Source: Desulforapulum autotrophicum
GTDB lineage: Bacteria; Desulfobacterota; Desulfobacteria; Desulfobacterales; Desulfolunaceae
Assembly: GCA_020723285.1 (NCBI GenBank)
Contig: DYJE01000020.1
Location: forward strand, 25,768-89,767
DNA: 64,000 nucleotides
Reading direction: 5' to 3'
Position numbers and translations under genes: made by a program. The first letter of the stretch is position 1; the number at the start of each line of letters is the position of its first letter. The notes below the pieces were generated by a model. That model was given only the letters and a program-made list of their open reading frames with translations, was not told the origin of the DNA and searched no databases. This document shows positions 27,211-36,099 of this stretch, one piece after another.

Positions 27211-28251
27211 ATGGGTGAAGATGTTTTAACGTTTTCCTCTGAAAAAAAGGGGATTCTCACGGAAAAGAAGGTGCTCCAGGATGAAAGCCAGGACATCCTT
27301 TCCCTTCGCCCTTCGTCGTTCGATGATTACGTGGGCCAGAAAGAAACGGTGGAGACCCTGAAAATAGCCATCCAGGCGGCCAAGATGAGGGGTGAGCCCA
27401 TCGAGCATGTATTGTTTCACGGCCCACCCGGTCTTGGCAAAACAACTCTGGCCCACATTATCGCCAACGAAATGGGCGGGGAACTGACCATCACGTCCGG
27501 ACCGGCTCTTGAAAAAGGGGGCGACCTTATCGGAGTCCTCACCCGCCTTGAACAGGGCGACATTCTTTTTATCGATGAAATCCACAGGCTTCCCAAGACG
27601 GTTGAAGAATTCCTCTACCCGGCCATGGAGGATTTTTCCATCGATTTCGTGTTCGACAAAGGGGTTCATGCCAGAAGCCACCGTTTCAGGCTCAAGCAGT
27701 TCATTCTCGTCGGCGCCACTACCCGTGTGGGGCTTTTGTCTTCGCCATTGAGGGACAGGTTCGGGATTTTCAGAAGCCTTGATTTTTATACCGATGAAGA
27801 TCTGATCAAAATCACCCGGCGTTCGGCGTTTCTGTTGGGGGCCAGGATCGACGACGACGGAGCTTTTGAGCTGGCCCGGCGATCCAGGGGAACCCCCAGG
27901 ATTCTCAACCGGTTGCTCAAGCGGGTTCGAGATTACGCCCAGGTAAGGTCAGACGGCTCACTGACCCGGAAAACCGTCGAGGACGCTCTGGCCCTTGAAG
28001 GGGTGGACGACATGGGGCTGACCAATCTGGACCGGAGTTTTTTGAGAACGATCATCGAATACTACCGTGGCGGCCCCGTAGGCATTGAAGCCATCGCCGC
28101 CACGCTTCAGGAGGAGACGGACACCCTGGTGGACGTGGTGGAACCCTATCTTCTCAAAATCGGAATGCTTACCCGGACATCTTCCGGCCGCAAGGCCTCG
28201 GAGTCGGCCTACAGGCATCTGAAGTTCCCATACCAGCGGACATTGTTTTAA
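27211..28251 (+). CDS. ruvB: Holliday junction branch-migration ATPase RuvB
   Basis: RuvB (346 residues), a AAA+ motor. It shows [19 protein letters not shown], Walker [13 protein letters not shown], Walker [29 protein letters not shown] (sensor/arginine finger region) and the winged-helix end [13 protein letters not shown] 114-base gap separates it from ruvA. The start has only a weak Shine-Dalgarno. Confidence 0.98.
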   Translation: MGEDVLTFSSEKKGILTEKKVLQDESQDILSLRPSSFDDYVGQKETVETLKIAIQAAKMRGEPIEHVLFHGPPGLGKTTLAHIIANEMGGELTITSGPALEKGGDLIGVLTRLEQGDILFIDEIHRLPKTVEEFLYPAMEDFSIDFVFDKGVHARSHRFRLKQFILVGATTRVGLLSSPLRDRFGIFRSLDFYTDEDLIKITRRSAFLLGARIDDDGAFELARRSRGTPRILNRLLKRVRDYAQVRSDGSLTRKTVEDALALEGVDDMGLTNLDRSFLRTIIEYYRGGPVGIEAIAATLQEETDTLVDVVEPYLLKIGMLTRTSSGRKASESAYRHLKFPYQRTLF

Positions 28252-28301
28252 CAGTAACCAGCCCATGTCAGGATTATGGGGCATCAAGGAAAGGAGAAAC
28301 A

Positions 28302-29663
28302 TTGAAGACGTTCGGATACAAAATCGGATTCAGAAAACGGGTTTCGATCTGTTTTGTGTGGGCAGGCGTTATTTCGTTTATTGTTATTTCAAAGATCCAT
28401 GCCAGTGCGGACGAAGGCCTGCCCTGGGCTGTACTTTCCATGGGTGGCCAATCGAAATCCGCCATGGTTGTGGAAAAGAAAACCCAGACTTTATATCTCT
28501 ACACCCTGGAAGGAGAACAGGTGCAGGTGAAAAAAAAGGCCTGTTCCACCGGCAAGTCCCTGGGTGACAAAAAAACAGGTTACGATAATCGGACACCCGA
28601 AGGCGTCTATTTTTTCGAGGGGAAAGTCAAGGAGAAAAAAAGGAAAAAAACCCGGGGGACCACGGCTTACAAACTGGATTATCCCAACATCCTGGACGAG
28701 TCCAGCGCCGGTCCAGGGAAACCCGTGCTGCTCACCGTTTCCCAAAAGGAACTGAAACCCATGGACACCGACGGAAGCATCGCGGTGGAACCCCAGGCCA
28801 TGGCGGATATTGAGGCGGGACTTTCACTTGATGACACACCGGTGATCATCGTCGAAGAACTGGGAACATGCCCGGTCACGGACAAAAATGACGATAAAAA
28901 AAATGTGGAGAGTCTCGAACAGCTGCTGGCAGGCTGGAGCAGAGCCATGGGCAGCGGGTCGTATCATGATGTGCTGGCCTATTATTCTAAGGAACGTATG
29001 CCCGACATGGACTGGTGGAACGCCTGGGCCAGGGTACGGAAAGACGCCGGGGCTCATGGAGCGGCTTTGGTTCTTGGGATTTCCGATAAAAGTTTCTATA
29101 GGGATACCGGTGAGTTCCTGGCTGTATTTCGCATGAGCCTTTCAGGGGGAACCTCCTCCAAGGACATGGGAGTGCGGAAACTTTACATCCGTCAGGAAGA
29201 CGGCGTTTTCCGTATCGTGGGTGACGAAACGAAAAAGACCCTGGCCGGTGACAGCCGAAATCCTCTGCTCACGGCGGCGAAGGGGCTCTGTGAAGACTCA
29301 AAGCAGGAATACGTGGACAACGAGAGGCAGGATGTTCTGAAAACCCTGGACGCCTGGATCGCCGCCTGGACGTCCGGCGACATCAGTCGTTACGGTGATT
29401 TTTATTCCAAATCCTTTTATTCCACGGGAATGAAGAAGAAGGCGTGGCTTGAAAAAAAGAGAAGGCTCGGCTCCGTCAATCGAAACATCCAGGTCAGTAT
29501 TGATAAAACCGTGGTGGAATTCAGGAAAGATCAGGCCCGTGCAACGTTCATGGAAGATTACCGTTCAAGTGGGCATTCGTCCAAGGGGGTCAAAACTTTG
29601 ATACTGGTGAAGGAAAAAGACGGATGGAAAATACTCAAAGAGACCTGGGTGAAGACGAAGTAA
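28302..29663 (+). CDS. L,D-transpeptidase-like protein lacking the catalytic Cys, with NTF2-like domains
   Basis: A 453-residue exported protein. A signal/anchor segment (about 17-35) is followed by a YkuD-type domain (about 50-187): AMVVEKKTQTLYLYTLEG, TGKSLGDKKTGYDNRTPEGVY and TAYKLDYPNILD are typical. But where active enzymes have a His-Gly and then S-x-GC, this one has PVLLTV (141-146) and TDGSIAV (156-162), with Ser159 replacing the nucleophilic Cys. Two NTF2-like domains follow (about 200-320 and 340-453; each opens with LEQLLAGWSRAMGSG- or LDAWIAAWTSGD-type helices). It is thus probably a binding or scaffold protein. The TTG start is fixed by AAGGAG six bases upstream. It overlaps the converging CYTH gene by 29 bases. 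Confidence 0.8.
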   Translation: MKTFGYKIGFRKRVSICFVWAGVISFIVISKIHASADEGLPWAVLSMGGQSKSAMVVEKKTQTLYLYTLEGEQVQVKKKACSTGKSLGDKKTGYDNRTPEGVYFFEGKVKEKKRKKTRGTTAYKLDYPNILDESSAGPGKPVLLTVSQKELKPMDTDGSIAVEPQAMADIEAGLSLDDTPVIIVEELGTCPVTDKNDDKKNVESLEQLLAGWSRAMGSGSYHDVLAYYSKERMPDMDWWNAWARVRKDAGAHGAALVLGISDKSFYRDTGEFLAVFRMSLSGGTSSKDMGVRKLYIRQEDGVFRIVGDETKKTLAGDSRNPLLTAAKGLCEDSKQEYVDNERQDVLKTLDAWIAAWTSGDISRYGDFYSKSFYSTGMKKKAWLEKKRRLGSVNRNIQVSIDKTVVEFRKDQARATFMEDYRSSGHSSKGVKTLILVKEKDGWKILKETWVKTK

Positions 29664-30279
29664 TGCCGGATTCGAAGGTTCTGGCGTGGCTGATCAGGGT
29701 TTCTCTGCGGGTGGGGCAAGTCTTGAAGTGGTCAAACGTGACATCGTTAAAGCCCAGGTTTTCCATGTGTTTCATGTATGCGAAGATTTCCAGGTAATTG
29801 GCGGTGATGATCTGGGTTGGGGAAAAACCCAGGGTTTTTGAAAGATTGTCAATATCCGTCGTGCTTCCTTCGATTTCAATAAAATCGGCATAGGGCATCT
29901 CGTCGATACAGATCAGGGCGTTTCCCGCCCTGAACGTTTCACGCCATTTTTCGTAAACCTGTGCTTCGTGGAAACCCAGAGACGTTAATATGATCCGCAT
30001 CGTGTCGAAGCTTTCGACCTGGACTTCAAGTTCTTTCAGAATCTTATACCGTGAGTCAATGTTCGGAATTTCGGATTTGAACGTGAGGGTGGCCTTCCGG
30101 TCCTGTCTCAGCCGGAGTAGTTTTTTCTGAGGCTTCAGGCTGTTTTCTTCATCTTCAAACCGGATGTTTGTCTCGAAAAATCTCCCCAGGGACTCAGCGC
30201 CTGCTTCCACGATCTGCCGACGGATTGAAGGGACATCGGTCACCAGGTATTTGACTTCGATTTCAAGGGGCTCGTTCAT
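29635..30279 (-). CDS. CYTH-domain protein (class IV adenylate cyclase/triphosphatase type)
   Basis: A 214-residue CYTH protein. The family signature ExExK is EIEVK at the N-terminus, and charged strands line the tunnel (KKLLRLRQDRKATLTFKSE, YEKWRETF, ICIDEMPYADFIEIEG). CYTH enzymes act on triphosphates, either making cAMP (CyaB) or hydrolysing thiamine triphosphate or inorganic triphosphate; the sequence does not decide between these. GGAG lies six bases before the ATG. Its 3' end overlaps the transpeptidase-like gene. Confidence 0.85.
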   Translation of the reverse strand: MNEPLEIEVKYLVTDVPSIRRQIVEAGAESLGRFFETNIRFEDEENSLKPQKKLLRLRQDRKATLTFKSEIPNIDSRYKILKELEVQVESFDTMRIILTSLGFHEAQVYEKWRETFRAGNALICIDEMPYADFIEIEGSTTDIDNLSKTLGFSPTQIITANYLEIFAYMKHMENLGFNDVTFDHFKTCPTRRETLISHARTFESGITSSSPRSL

Positions 30280-30391
30280 GGTGTGCTCCAGTTTGGACTG
30301 AGTTTTTCGGGAATCCTATGAAAAAACGAAAAGGGTGTCAACAGCAGGCAAGGGGTGTTTGCTGCCGGTGTGAAACAAAAGAAAAATGTCC

Positions 30392-30420
30392 TTGACAACA
30401 GGGAATGATTCCATTATTTA
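30392..30420 (+). promoter_or_regulatory. Promoter of rplM-rpsI
   Basis: TTGACA (30,392-30,397) and TATTTA (30,415-30,420) with 17-base spacing, 40 bases upstream of the rplM start. A strong sigma-70-type promoter fits a ribosomal protein operon. Confidence 0.75.
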
Positions 30421-30461
30421 TTTCAAGTTCTTTTTTTGAAACTCGATAGGAGCATAATAAG

Positions 30462-30896
30462 GTGAAAAAGTCTACATACAGCGCAAAGCGATCAGATAAT
30501 CAAGAAAAATGGTATGTTGTCGATGCCGAAGGCCAGGTTCTCGGCCGTCTTGCGTCCAACATCGCCTCCAGAATTCGTGGAAAACACAACCCCCTGTACA
30601 CGCCCAGCGCAGATACCGGTGACTGGATTGTCGTTGTCAATGCAGAGAAAGTTGTTTTGACCGGCAATAAACTGAATGATAAAAAATACCATCGCCACAG
30701 CGGTTATCCCGGTGGAATCACCACCACCACCGCCAAGGAAATGATGAGGCAGCGTCCTGAAGACCTGATCAGGATCGCTGTCAAAGGCATGCTTCCGAAA
30801 AACAGGCTGGGCAGTGATCTGAATAAAAAACTTCGTGTGTATGCCGGTCCGGATCATCCCCATGTGGCCCAGCAGCCCGATGTTTTAACCTTTTAA
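30462..30896 (+). CDS. rplM: 50S ribosomal protein L13
   Basis: Ribosomal protein L13 (144 residues), an early assembly protein of the large subunit. Typical stretches are [43 protein letters not shown], the HSGYPGG motif and [12 protein letters not shown]. The start is GTG with GGAG upstream. It pairs with rpsI in the conserved order. Confidence 0.98.
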   Translation: MKKSTYSAKRSDNQEKWYVVDAEGQVLGRLASNIASRIRGKHNPLYTPSADTGDWIVVVNAEKVVLTGNKLNDKKYHRHSGYPGGITTTTAKEMMRQRPEDLIRIAVKGMLPKNRLGSDLNKKLRVYAGPDHPHVAQQPDVLTF

Positions 30897-30941
30897 TTGA
30901 TAACCAGAAAGACGATACATTACCTGAGGAAACGCTAAGAC

Positions 30942-31328
30942 ATGGAAAATACGTATTACGCAACCGGTAAACGGAAAAACGGAGTTGCCAGGACCTGGCT
31001 CACTCCCGGAAAGGGAACCATCATCGTCAACGATAAACCCATGAACGAATACTTCAGCGCTTCGGCGCGGTTGATTCTGACAGAACCCCTTTCACTTATC
31101 GGCGGTCTTGAATCCTATGATGTCAAAGTCACCGTAAGAGGCGGCGGTATCATCGGTCAGGCCGGTGCTGTACGTCATGGAATCACCAAGGCCCTTCTTC
31201 TGATGAACCCTGAACTTCGAACCGTTCTCAAAAAAGCAGGTTTCATCACCCGTGACTCCCGCGTCAAGGAAAGAAAGAAATACGGCCAGAAAGCGGCCCG
31301 CGCAAGATTCCAGTTCTCCAAACGTTAA
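30942..31328 (+). CDS. rpsI: 30S ribosomal protein S9
   Basis: Ribosomal protein S9 (128 residues). It begins [19 protein letters not shown], contains [22 protein letters not shown], and ends with the invariant C-terminal KR (ARFQFSKR) that reaches the P-site tRNA. It is followed by a terminator. Confidence 0.98.
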   Translation: MENTYYATGKRKNGVARTWLTPGKGTIIVNDKPMNEYFSASARLILTEPLSLIGGLESYDVKVTVRGGGIIGQAGAVRHGITKALLLMNPELRTVLKKAGFITRDSRVKERKKYGQKAARARFQFSKR

Positions 31329-31357
31329 TCCGTTCAGGAATTTCAGATATCTCAGAA

Positions 31358-31387
31358 GGAGCAGGGTTTTCCCTGCTCCTTTATTAT
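31358..31387 (+). terminator. Intrinsic terminator after rpsI
   Basis: Stem GGAGCAGGG/CCCTGCTCC with a TTTT loop, followed by TTTATTATTT. It ends the rplM-rpsI transcript. Confidence 0.92.
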
Positions 31388-31427
31388 TTGAACGGAACAC
31401 CCTATCCATGCCGTTCAGGATGCGCCG

Positions 31428-33047
31428 ATGCCGGAAGAAAAAAGCACGGTCCTTCTCATTCAGCCTCCCATCCGGGATTTTTATTTTACCCGGAAGAGGT
31501 CCATACCCTATGGGCTTGCCTGTATTGCAACAGAGTTGAAAAAAAATGGTTTTCAGGTTGTCATCCTTGACGCCCTGGCCACGTCAAAAACACGCGACAA
31601 ATCATGGCCTCCTGAAATGGGATACCTCGAACCCTTCTACGGCAAACCGGATGCAAGTCCCTTTTCACTGTATCATGGCTATAAACATTACGGGCTGAGT
31701 TACGAGGCCATCGGAAAAAAGGCTGCGGAATCCGGAGCTTTTCTGGTGGGGATTTCGTCGCTTTTTACAGCTTATGCCGGGGAGGCCCTGGAAACGGCCC
31801 GCGTGGTGAAACGCCATCTTCCAGACTGCCGGGTTGTCATGGGCGGACACCATCCCACCCATCTTCCTGTGGATGTTCTCTCTGAACCCGCCGTGGATTT
31901 TGTCATCCGTGGCGAAGGCGAACGGGCCATGGCCGAGCTGGCCCAGGCTCTGCACAACAACCGGTCATATCACGAAGTGGCTGGGCTGGGATTCCGAACC
32001 TCGCAGGGCGGGTATCATATCCCTGAACCTGTCGTGATATCTGATCCTCGCAATTTCCCTATGCCCGCCATGGAGCTTACGGCTCAGGCCTTTTATGGGA
32101 GAAAAAACGGGGGAAGCACGGTGACCACCGCCAGCAGGGGCTGCCCCATGACGTGCAGTTACTGCTGTGTGGCGTTTCCGTCTTCACGTTACCGGCGGCG
32201 GAGTGTCGATGACGTGGTTCACGAAATCCGCCAGGCTGTCCTGGACCATGGAGCCCGGTTCATCGATTTTGAAGACGAAAACCTGACGCTGGACAAAGAC
32301 TGGTGCCTTGAGCTTTTGTCCCGGATCACGAAGGAGCTGGGGCATCTGGGTCTCGAACTCCGGGCCATGAACGGCCTTTATCCCCCAACTCTGGACGATG
32401 AATTGATCGGCGCCATGCATGCCGCAGGATTCAAGGCACTGAACCTGTCTCTCTGCACCGTTTCAAAACAGCAGCTGGTCCGTTTCAAGCGAAGGGATGT
32501 GAAAGACGCTTATGAAAACGCCCTTGAATGTCTCGAACGACGGAATATGGAGTCCGTGACATACATCCTTGTGGGAGCACCGGGCCAGAGCCCGGTGGAT
32601 TCTCTTGACGATCTTGTTTATCTTGCGGGCAAGGAGACGATCTGCGGAGTTTCCGTATTCTATCCCGCTCCAGGCAGTCTGGATTTTGAGAATTTGAAAA
32701 CCCGCCATGCATTACCCGCATGCTTGTCCCTGATGCGTTCGTCCGTTGTTCCTGTTTCGGATACGACATCCCGGCTTCAGTCCGTCACCTTACTCCGGAT
32801 CGGACGGATCGCAAATTTTATAAAAGATCTGAAAAAACAGGGAATACCATTCCCTGGAAAGACGACATGTGATGATGAAAGACTGGATCCGGCGGACAGG
32901 ACCGGAACAGGTCTGGCGCTGCTGGCTGGTTTTTTAAACGACGCACGGATCAGGGGGGTTGACAGAGATGGCCGGATCTATGTCCATGACACCGATGAAA
33001 CCCTTTGCCGGCGCTTTATTGAGAAAACAGGGGGGCTGATCGTATAG
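31428..33047 (+). CDS. B12-binding-domain radical SAM protein
   Basis: A 539-residue protein with an N-terminal cobalamin-binding-like Rossmann domain (about 8-195: PIRDFYF, IPYGLACIATELKKNG, VVMGGHHPT, DFVIRGEGE) and a radical SAM barrel with the 4Fe-4S cysteines Cys239, Cys243 and Cys246 in SRGCPMTCSYC. The middle contains RFIDFEDENLTLD, typical of this group. Members act on varied substrates (methylations, ring formations), and no linked pathway gene indicates which. It is a single gene after the rpsI terminator. Confidence 0.88.
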   Translation: MPEEKSTVLLIQPPIRDFYFTRKRSIPYGLACIATELKKNGFQVVILDALATSKTRDKSWPPEMGYLEPFYGKPDASPFSLYHGYKHYGLSYEAIGKKAAESGAFLVGISSLFTAYAGEALETARVVKRHLPDCRVVMGGHHPTHLPVDVLSEPAVDFVIRGEGERAMAELAQALHNNRSYHEVAGLGFRTSQGGYHIPEPVVISDPRNFPMPAMELTAQAFYGRKNGGSTVTTASRGCPMTCSYCCVAFPSSRYRRRSVDDVVHEIRQAVLDHGARFIDFEDENLTLDKDWCLELLSRITKELGHLGLELRAMNGLYPPTLDDELIGAMHAAGFKALNLSLCTVSKQQLVRFKRRDVKDAYENALECLERRNMESVTYILVGAPGQSPVDSLDDLVYLAGKETICGVSVFYPAPGSLDFENLKTRHALPACLSLMRSSVVPVSDTTSRLQSVTLLRIGRIANFIKDLKKQGIPFPGKTTCDDERLDPADRTGTGLALLAGFLNDARIRGVDRDGRIYVHDTDETLCRRFIEKTGGLIV

Positions 33048-33248
33048 AATGACGGAACCTCTTTTTATAAAACGATTTTCATCAACGTTATTTTTTGTTA
33101 TGTTCATGATATTTCAATGTCGTCTGATGAAAAGCCGCTCATGAAATGATTCAAAACATGCATCGGGCTTTGAATACTTATAAATCCATCGTCATGCGCA
33201 TCGGCAAATGCGAAGGGTCATGAGCAGCCTGCTCATCACCCCGCATCC
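33048..33248. other. Intergenic region with a small hairpin
   Basis: No gene seen. A hairpin ATGAGCA/TGCTCAT with a three-base loop lies near 33,218-33,235, just upstream of the CNNM/CBS gene. AT-rich stretches at 33,090-33,115 could hold a promoter, but no clear pair of boxes is visible. Confidence 0.4.
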
Positions 33249-33254
33249 GTGCGT

Positions 33255-34604
33255 ATGATCAACATGTTGACAGGTAACAGTTCATTTATGATATCGGGCC
33301 TTCTATTAACGCTGTTTTTAGTGATTCTGAACGGATTTTTCGTTGCTGCGGAGTTCTCTATCGTCAAAGTGCGGTATTCCCAGATCCATCTCAAAGCAGA
33401 GCAGGGAAACAGATACGCCAAGAAATCGGAGCACATCATCAACAATCTGGACACTTATCTTTCAGCCACGCAGCTCGGGATCACCCTGGCGAGCCTTGGG
33501 CTGGGATGGATCGGTGAGCCCGTTGTCGCGAAAATCATAGCCGCGGTTTTTTCTTCCCTTGAAATCTCCATCACTCCGGATATGCTCCACTCCATTTCCC
33601 TTCCTGTGGGATTTGTCCTTATCACCATGCTCCACATCGTTTTCGGAGAGCTGGCACCCAAATCCATCGCCATCCGGAAATCCGAAGAGACCACCCTTTC
33701 GATAGCCTATCCCCTGTTCGTTTTTTTTGTCGTGTTTCGTCCGTTCATCTGGCTGATGAACACCATGTCAAACATCTTCCTGAACCTTATCGGCATTCAG
33801 CCTGTGGGAGAACATGAGATCCACAGTGTGGACGAACTGCGGCTCCTGGTGGAGCAGAGTAAAAAAGGTGGAGAAATTCAGGAGGAGAACTACGAGATCA
33901 TCAAGAACGCCTTTGATTTTACCGACCACAATGCCAAGCAGATCATGATTCCACGCCAGATGGTGTTCTCCATCGACATTGAAACACCTCCCCATGAAGT
34001 CATCGAATCGATCCTTGAAAATGGCTATTCGCGAATCCCCGTGTACAAGGAATCCATCGACAACATCATTGGATTCGTCTATGCCAAGGACATTCTCAAA
34101 GCCCAGTACATGAATCAGAATTTCAAGATCGACGATCTGCTTCATCCGCCGTTCTACGTGTTTGAAACGCGAAAAATCAGCGATATTTTGAAGGAGTTTC
34201 AGAAACGGCACATGCATCTGGCCGTGGTGATGGACGAATTCGGCGGGACACAGGGTATCGTCACCCTGGAAGATATTCTGGAAGAGCTGGTGGGTGAGAT
34301 TCAGGACGAGGATGATGATGAAAAACCCATCGTGGAAAAAAAGGGGGGCAACGTTTTTTTTGTTCAGTCCACCCAGCCCCTGACGGACATCAACGAGCAT
34401 CTTCCCCATCCTTTTGAAACCAGTGAAAACTACACCACGTTATCAGGGCTTCTGCTTTATTACTTTAACCGTATACCAAAGATTAACGAACAGATTCAGG
34501 TGGACAATTACGAAATCACCATATTGAAAATCCAGCAGCGGACCATCCGGCGGGTGATGGTGAAGGAACTTGTCGGGGAAAATCATATTCCGGAATCCGA
34601 TTGA
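33255..34604 (+). CDS. CNNM/CBS-domain membrane protein (CorC/HlyC type)
   Basis: A 449-residue member of the UPF0053/CNNM family, linked to magnesium or cobalt transport. The N-terminal DUF21 domain (about 10-200) has four membrane segments including LFLVILNGFFVAAEFSIVKVR and QLGITLASLGLGWIGEP. A CBS pair follows (MIPRQMVFSIDIETP, GYSRIPVYKESIDNIIGFVYAKDIL, HLAVVMDEFGGTQGIVTLEDILEELVGEI), then a CorC/HlyC C-terminal domain (about 355-445). An ATG is used; an in-frame GTG sits two codons upstream. Despite the hemolysin label often given, an ion-transport role is more likely. Confidence 0.9.
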   Translation: MINMLTGNSSFMISGLLLTLFLVILNGFFVAAEFSIVKVRYSQIHLKAEQGNRYAKKSEHIINNLDTYLSATQLGITLASLGLGWIGEPVVAKIIAAVFSSLEISITPDMLHSISLPVGFVLITMLHIVFGELAPKSIAIRKSEETTLSIAYPLFVFFVVFRPFIWLMNTMSNIFLNLIGIQPVGEHEIHSVDELRLLVEQSKKGGEIQEENYEIIKNAFDFTDHNAKQIMIPRQMVFSIDIETPPHEVIESILENGYSRIPVYKESIDNIIGFVYAKDILKAQYMNQNFKIDDLLHPPFYVFETRKISDILKEFQKRHMHLAVVMDEFGGTQGIVTLEDILEELVGEIQDEDDDEKPIVEKKGGNVFFVQSTQPLTDINEHLPHPFETSENYTTLSGLLLYYFNRIPKINEQIQVDNYEITILKIQQRTIRRVMVKELVGENHIPESD

Positions 34605-34658
34605 GCGGTTTCGTCAGGCCGAAGGCCTTTTCGATGCCGCGCACGTTTGGAGAGACCC

Positions 34659-35318
34659 ATGAATCGTGACATGCGTAACATTCTGGCAGGAATCGCTATC
34701 GCTCTGGTTCTGGTGTTTCTGATGGTGTCCTGTGCGCGTCACGCTGCCCGCCAGACCGCGGATGAGCGGTCCATGCTCAAAGCCCCGCTTGTCTCCGGCG
34801 AATACATTGTCAGGGCAAACAGCTGTTCCAGAGTGGACAGGGCAGATTTTCTTGGCGGCGGAACAGCCAAGTTCGGGTCGTGCTGTCTGACCAATCTCCG
34901 GTTTATTTATGAAGAATCCCAATGGGCCAGAACCCTGGCCGCCATTGGAAAGGCCGTCCCCACCCAGGGTGATTTCGGGATGAAGGAGATTTTAAAAGGT
35001 GCTTACCATGTTTTTAACGCCCATTACGTCATTGAAGCGGGAAAAAACGGGGGCCTTCATCTGGTTGAAAGAACGGGCCAGATCATCATTCCTCTTACGG
35101 CCATAAAAAACATGACGCTTAGCGGTTCCCGGTTTTCATCGTCTGATCCTGCCGATGAAAGGGATTTGCGATGGCTGACCATCACTACGGAAGACGGGCA
35201 GCCGTTTATATTTGAAATCTACACCCTGCCGCCGGATAAAACAGGCGTTATGCCAGGCTTTACGAGCCATGAATGGGAAAAAGAGATCCGGCGCGTGAGA
35301 AGCAAGTCATTTAAATAA
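34659..35318 (+). CDS. Lipoprotein of unknown function
   Basis: A 219-residue probable lipoprotein. The signal peptide ends in a lipobox (LMVSC, Cys near residue 22). The rest shows no recognised domain; a beta-rich pattern (FGSCCLTNLRFIYEES, LVERTGQIIIPLTAIKNMTL, WLTITTEDGQPFIFEIYTLP) resembles a pleckstrin/GRAM-like fold, which is only a guess. The ATG at 34,659 has GGAG upstream. It precedes the MglA-like GTPase by 71 bases, so they may be co-transcribed. Confidence 0.75.
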   Translation: MNRDMRNILAGIAIALVLVFLMVSCARHAARQTADERSMLKAPLVSGEYIVRANSCSRVDRADFLGGGTAKFGSCCLTNLRFIYEESQWARTLAAIGKAVPTQGDFGMKEILKGAYHVFNAHYVIEAGKNGGLHLVERTGQIIIPLTAIKNMTLSGSRFSSSDPADERDLRWLTITTEDGQPFIFEIYTLPPDKTGVMPGFTSHEWEKEIRRVRSKSFK

Positions 35319-35389
35319 TTCGTCGTCATCAAGGTCATTATCAGTCATATCATACGGTTACTCTTGTATTTGCTGAATCGGAGGTGCTT

Positions 35390-35995
35390 GTGGCTTTCAT
35401 GAATCTGCGTAAGAAGGAAATTCAGGCCAAAATCGTCTACTACGGCCCTGGTCGATGCGGCAAGACGTCCAATCTTCAATATATTTTTACGAAATTACGA
35501 AACCAGATCAAAACAAACATGGTCAGTGTCAAGACCGAAGGAGACTGCACCCTGTTTTTTGATTACATGCCGCTGGATATCGGTAAAATCAAAGGCTTTG
35601 AAGTCAAGATCCAGCTGTACACGGTTCCCGGTCAGGTGAAATATGAGTCCACCCGTAAACTGGTTCTCAAAGGGGTTGACGGTGTGGTTTTCGTGGCCGA
35701 TTCCAGGGAGGAGAGGCAACAGAAGAATAAAATCTCCTTGAAAAATTTAAGTGAAAATCTGAAATTCCATGGCCTGAACATCTTCAAAATCCCCCTTGTC
35801 ATGCAGTACAACAAGAGAGACCTGATGGATAGCGGTGTTCCTCTTCTGGATATCGATACCCTTGAGAATGATTTGAACAGACAGCTCAAGGTCCCGTTTT
35901 TCGCAGCCAGTGCAGTTTCCGGTGTCATGGTTGTTCCCACGCTCAAGGAAATCATGAATCTGACCATGGCGTCCCTTGAAAAAGAGTTCGGTTGA
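35390..35995 (+). CDS. MglA-like Ras-superfamily GTPase
   Basis: A 201-residue small GTPase. The P-loop is GPGRCGKT (about 19-26), the switch II region reads TVPGQVKYE, and the nucleotide-specificity motif is NKRD. The TVPGQ sequence is typical of MglA, which sets the polarity of motility and pili in Myxococcus. GTG at 35,390 is preferred because GGAGG ends five bases upstream. Its usual partner MglB (a roadblock protein) is not in the window. Confidence 0.9.
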   Translation: MAFMNLRKKEIQAKIVYYGPGRCGKTSNLQYIFTKLRNQIKTNMVSVKTEGDCTLFFDYMPLDIGKIKGFEVKIQLYTVPGQVKYESTRKLVLKGVDGVVFVADSREERQQKNKISLKNLSENLKFHGLNIFKIPLVMQYNKRDLMDSGVPLLDIDTLENDLNRQLKVPFFAASAVSGVMVVPTLKEIMNLTMASLEKEFG

Positions 35996-36099
35996 CATGT
36001 ATGGCTGGTTTTCGTTGACGGCGCTGGCCGGGTCGTGTACAGGTCAGCGATTGATGCCGGACATGTTGGCTGTTGAACCGTGATCGGGGGAAGGGTTCG

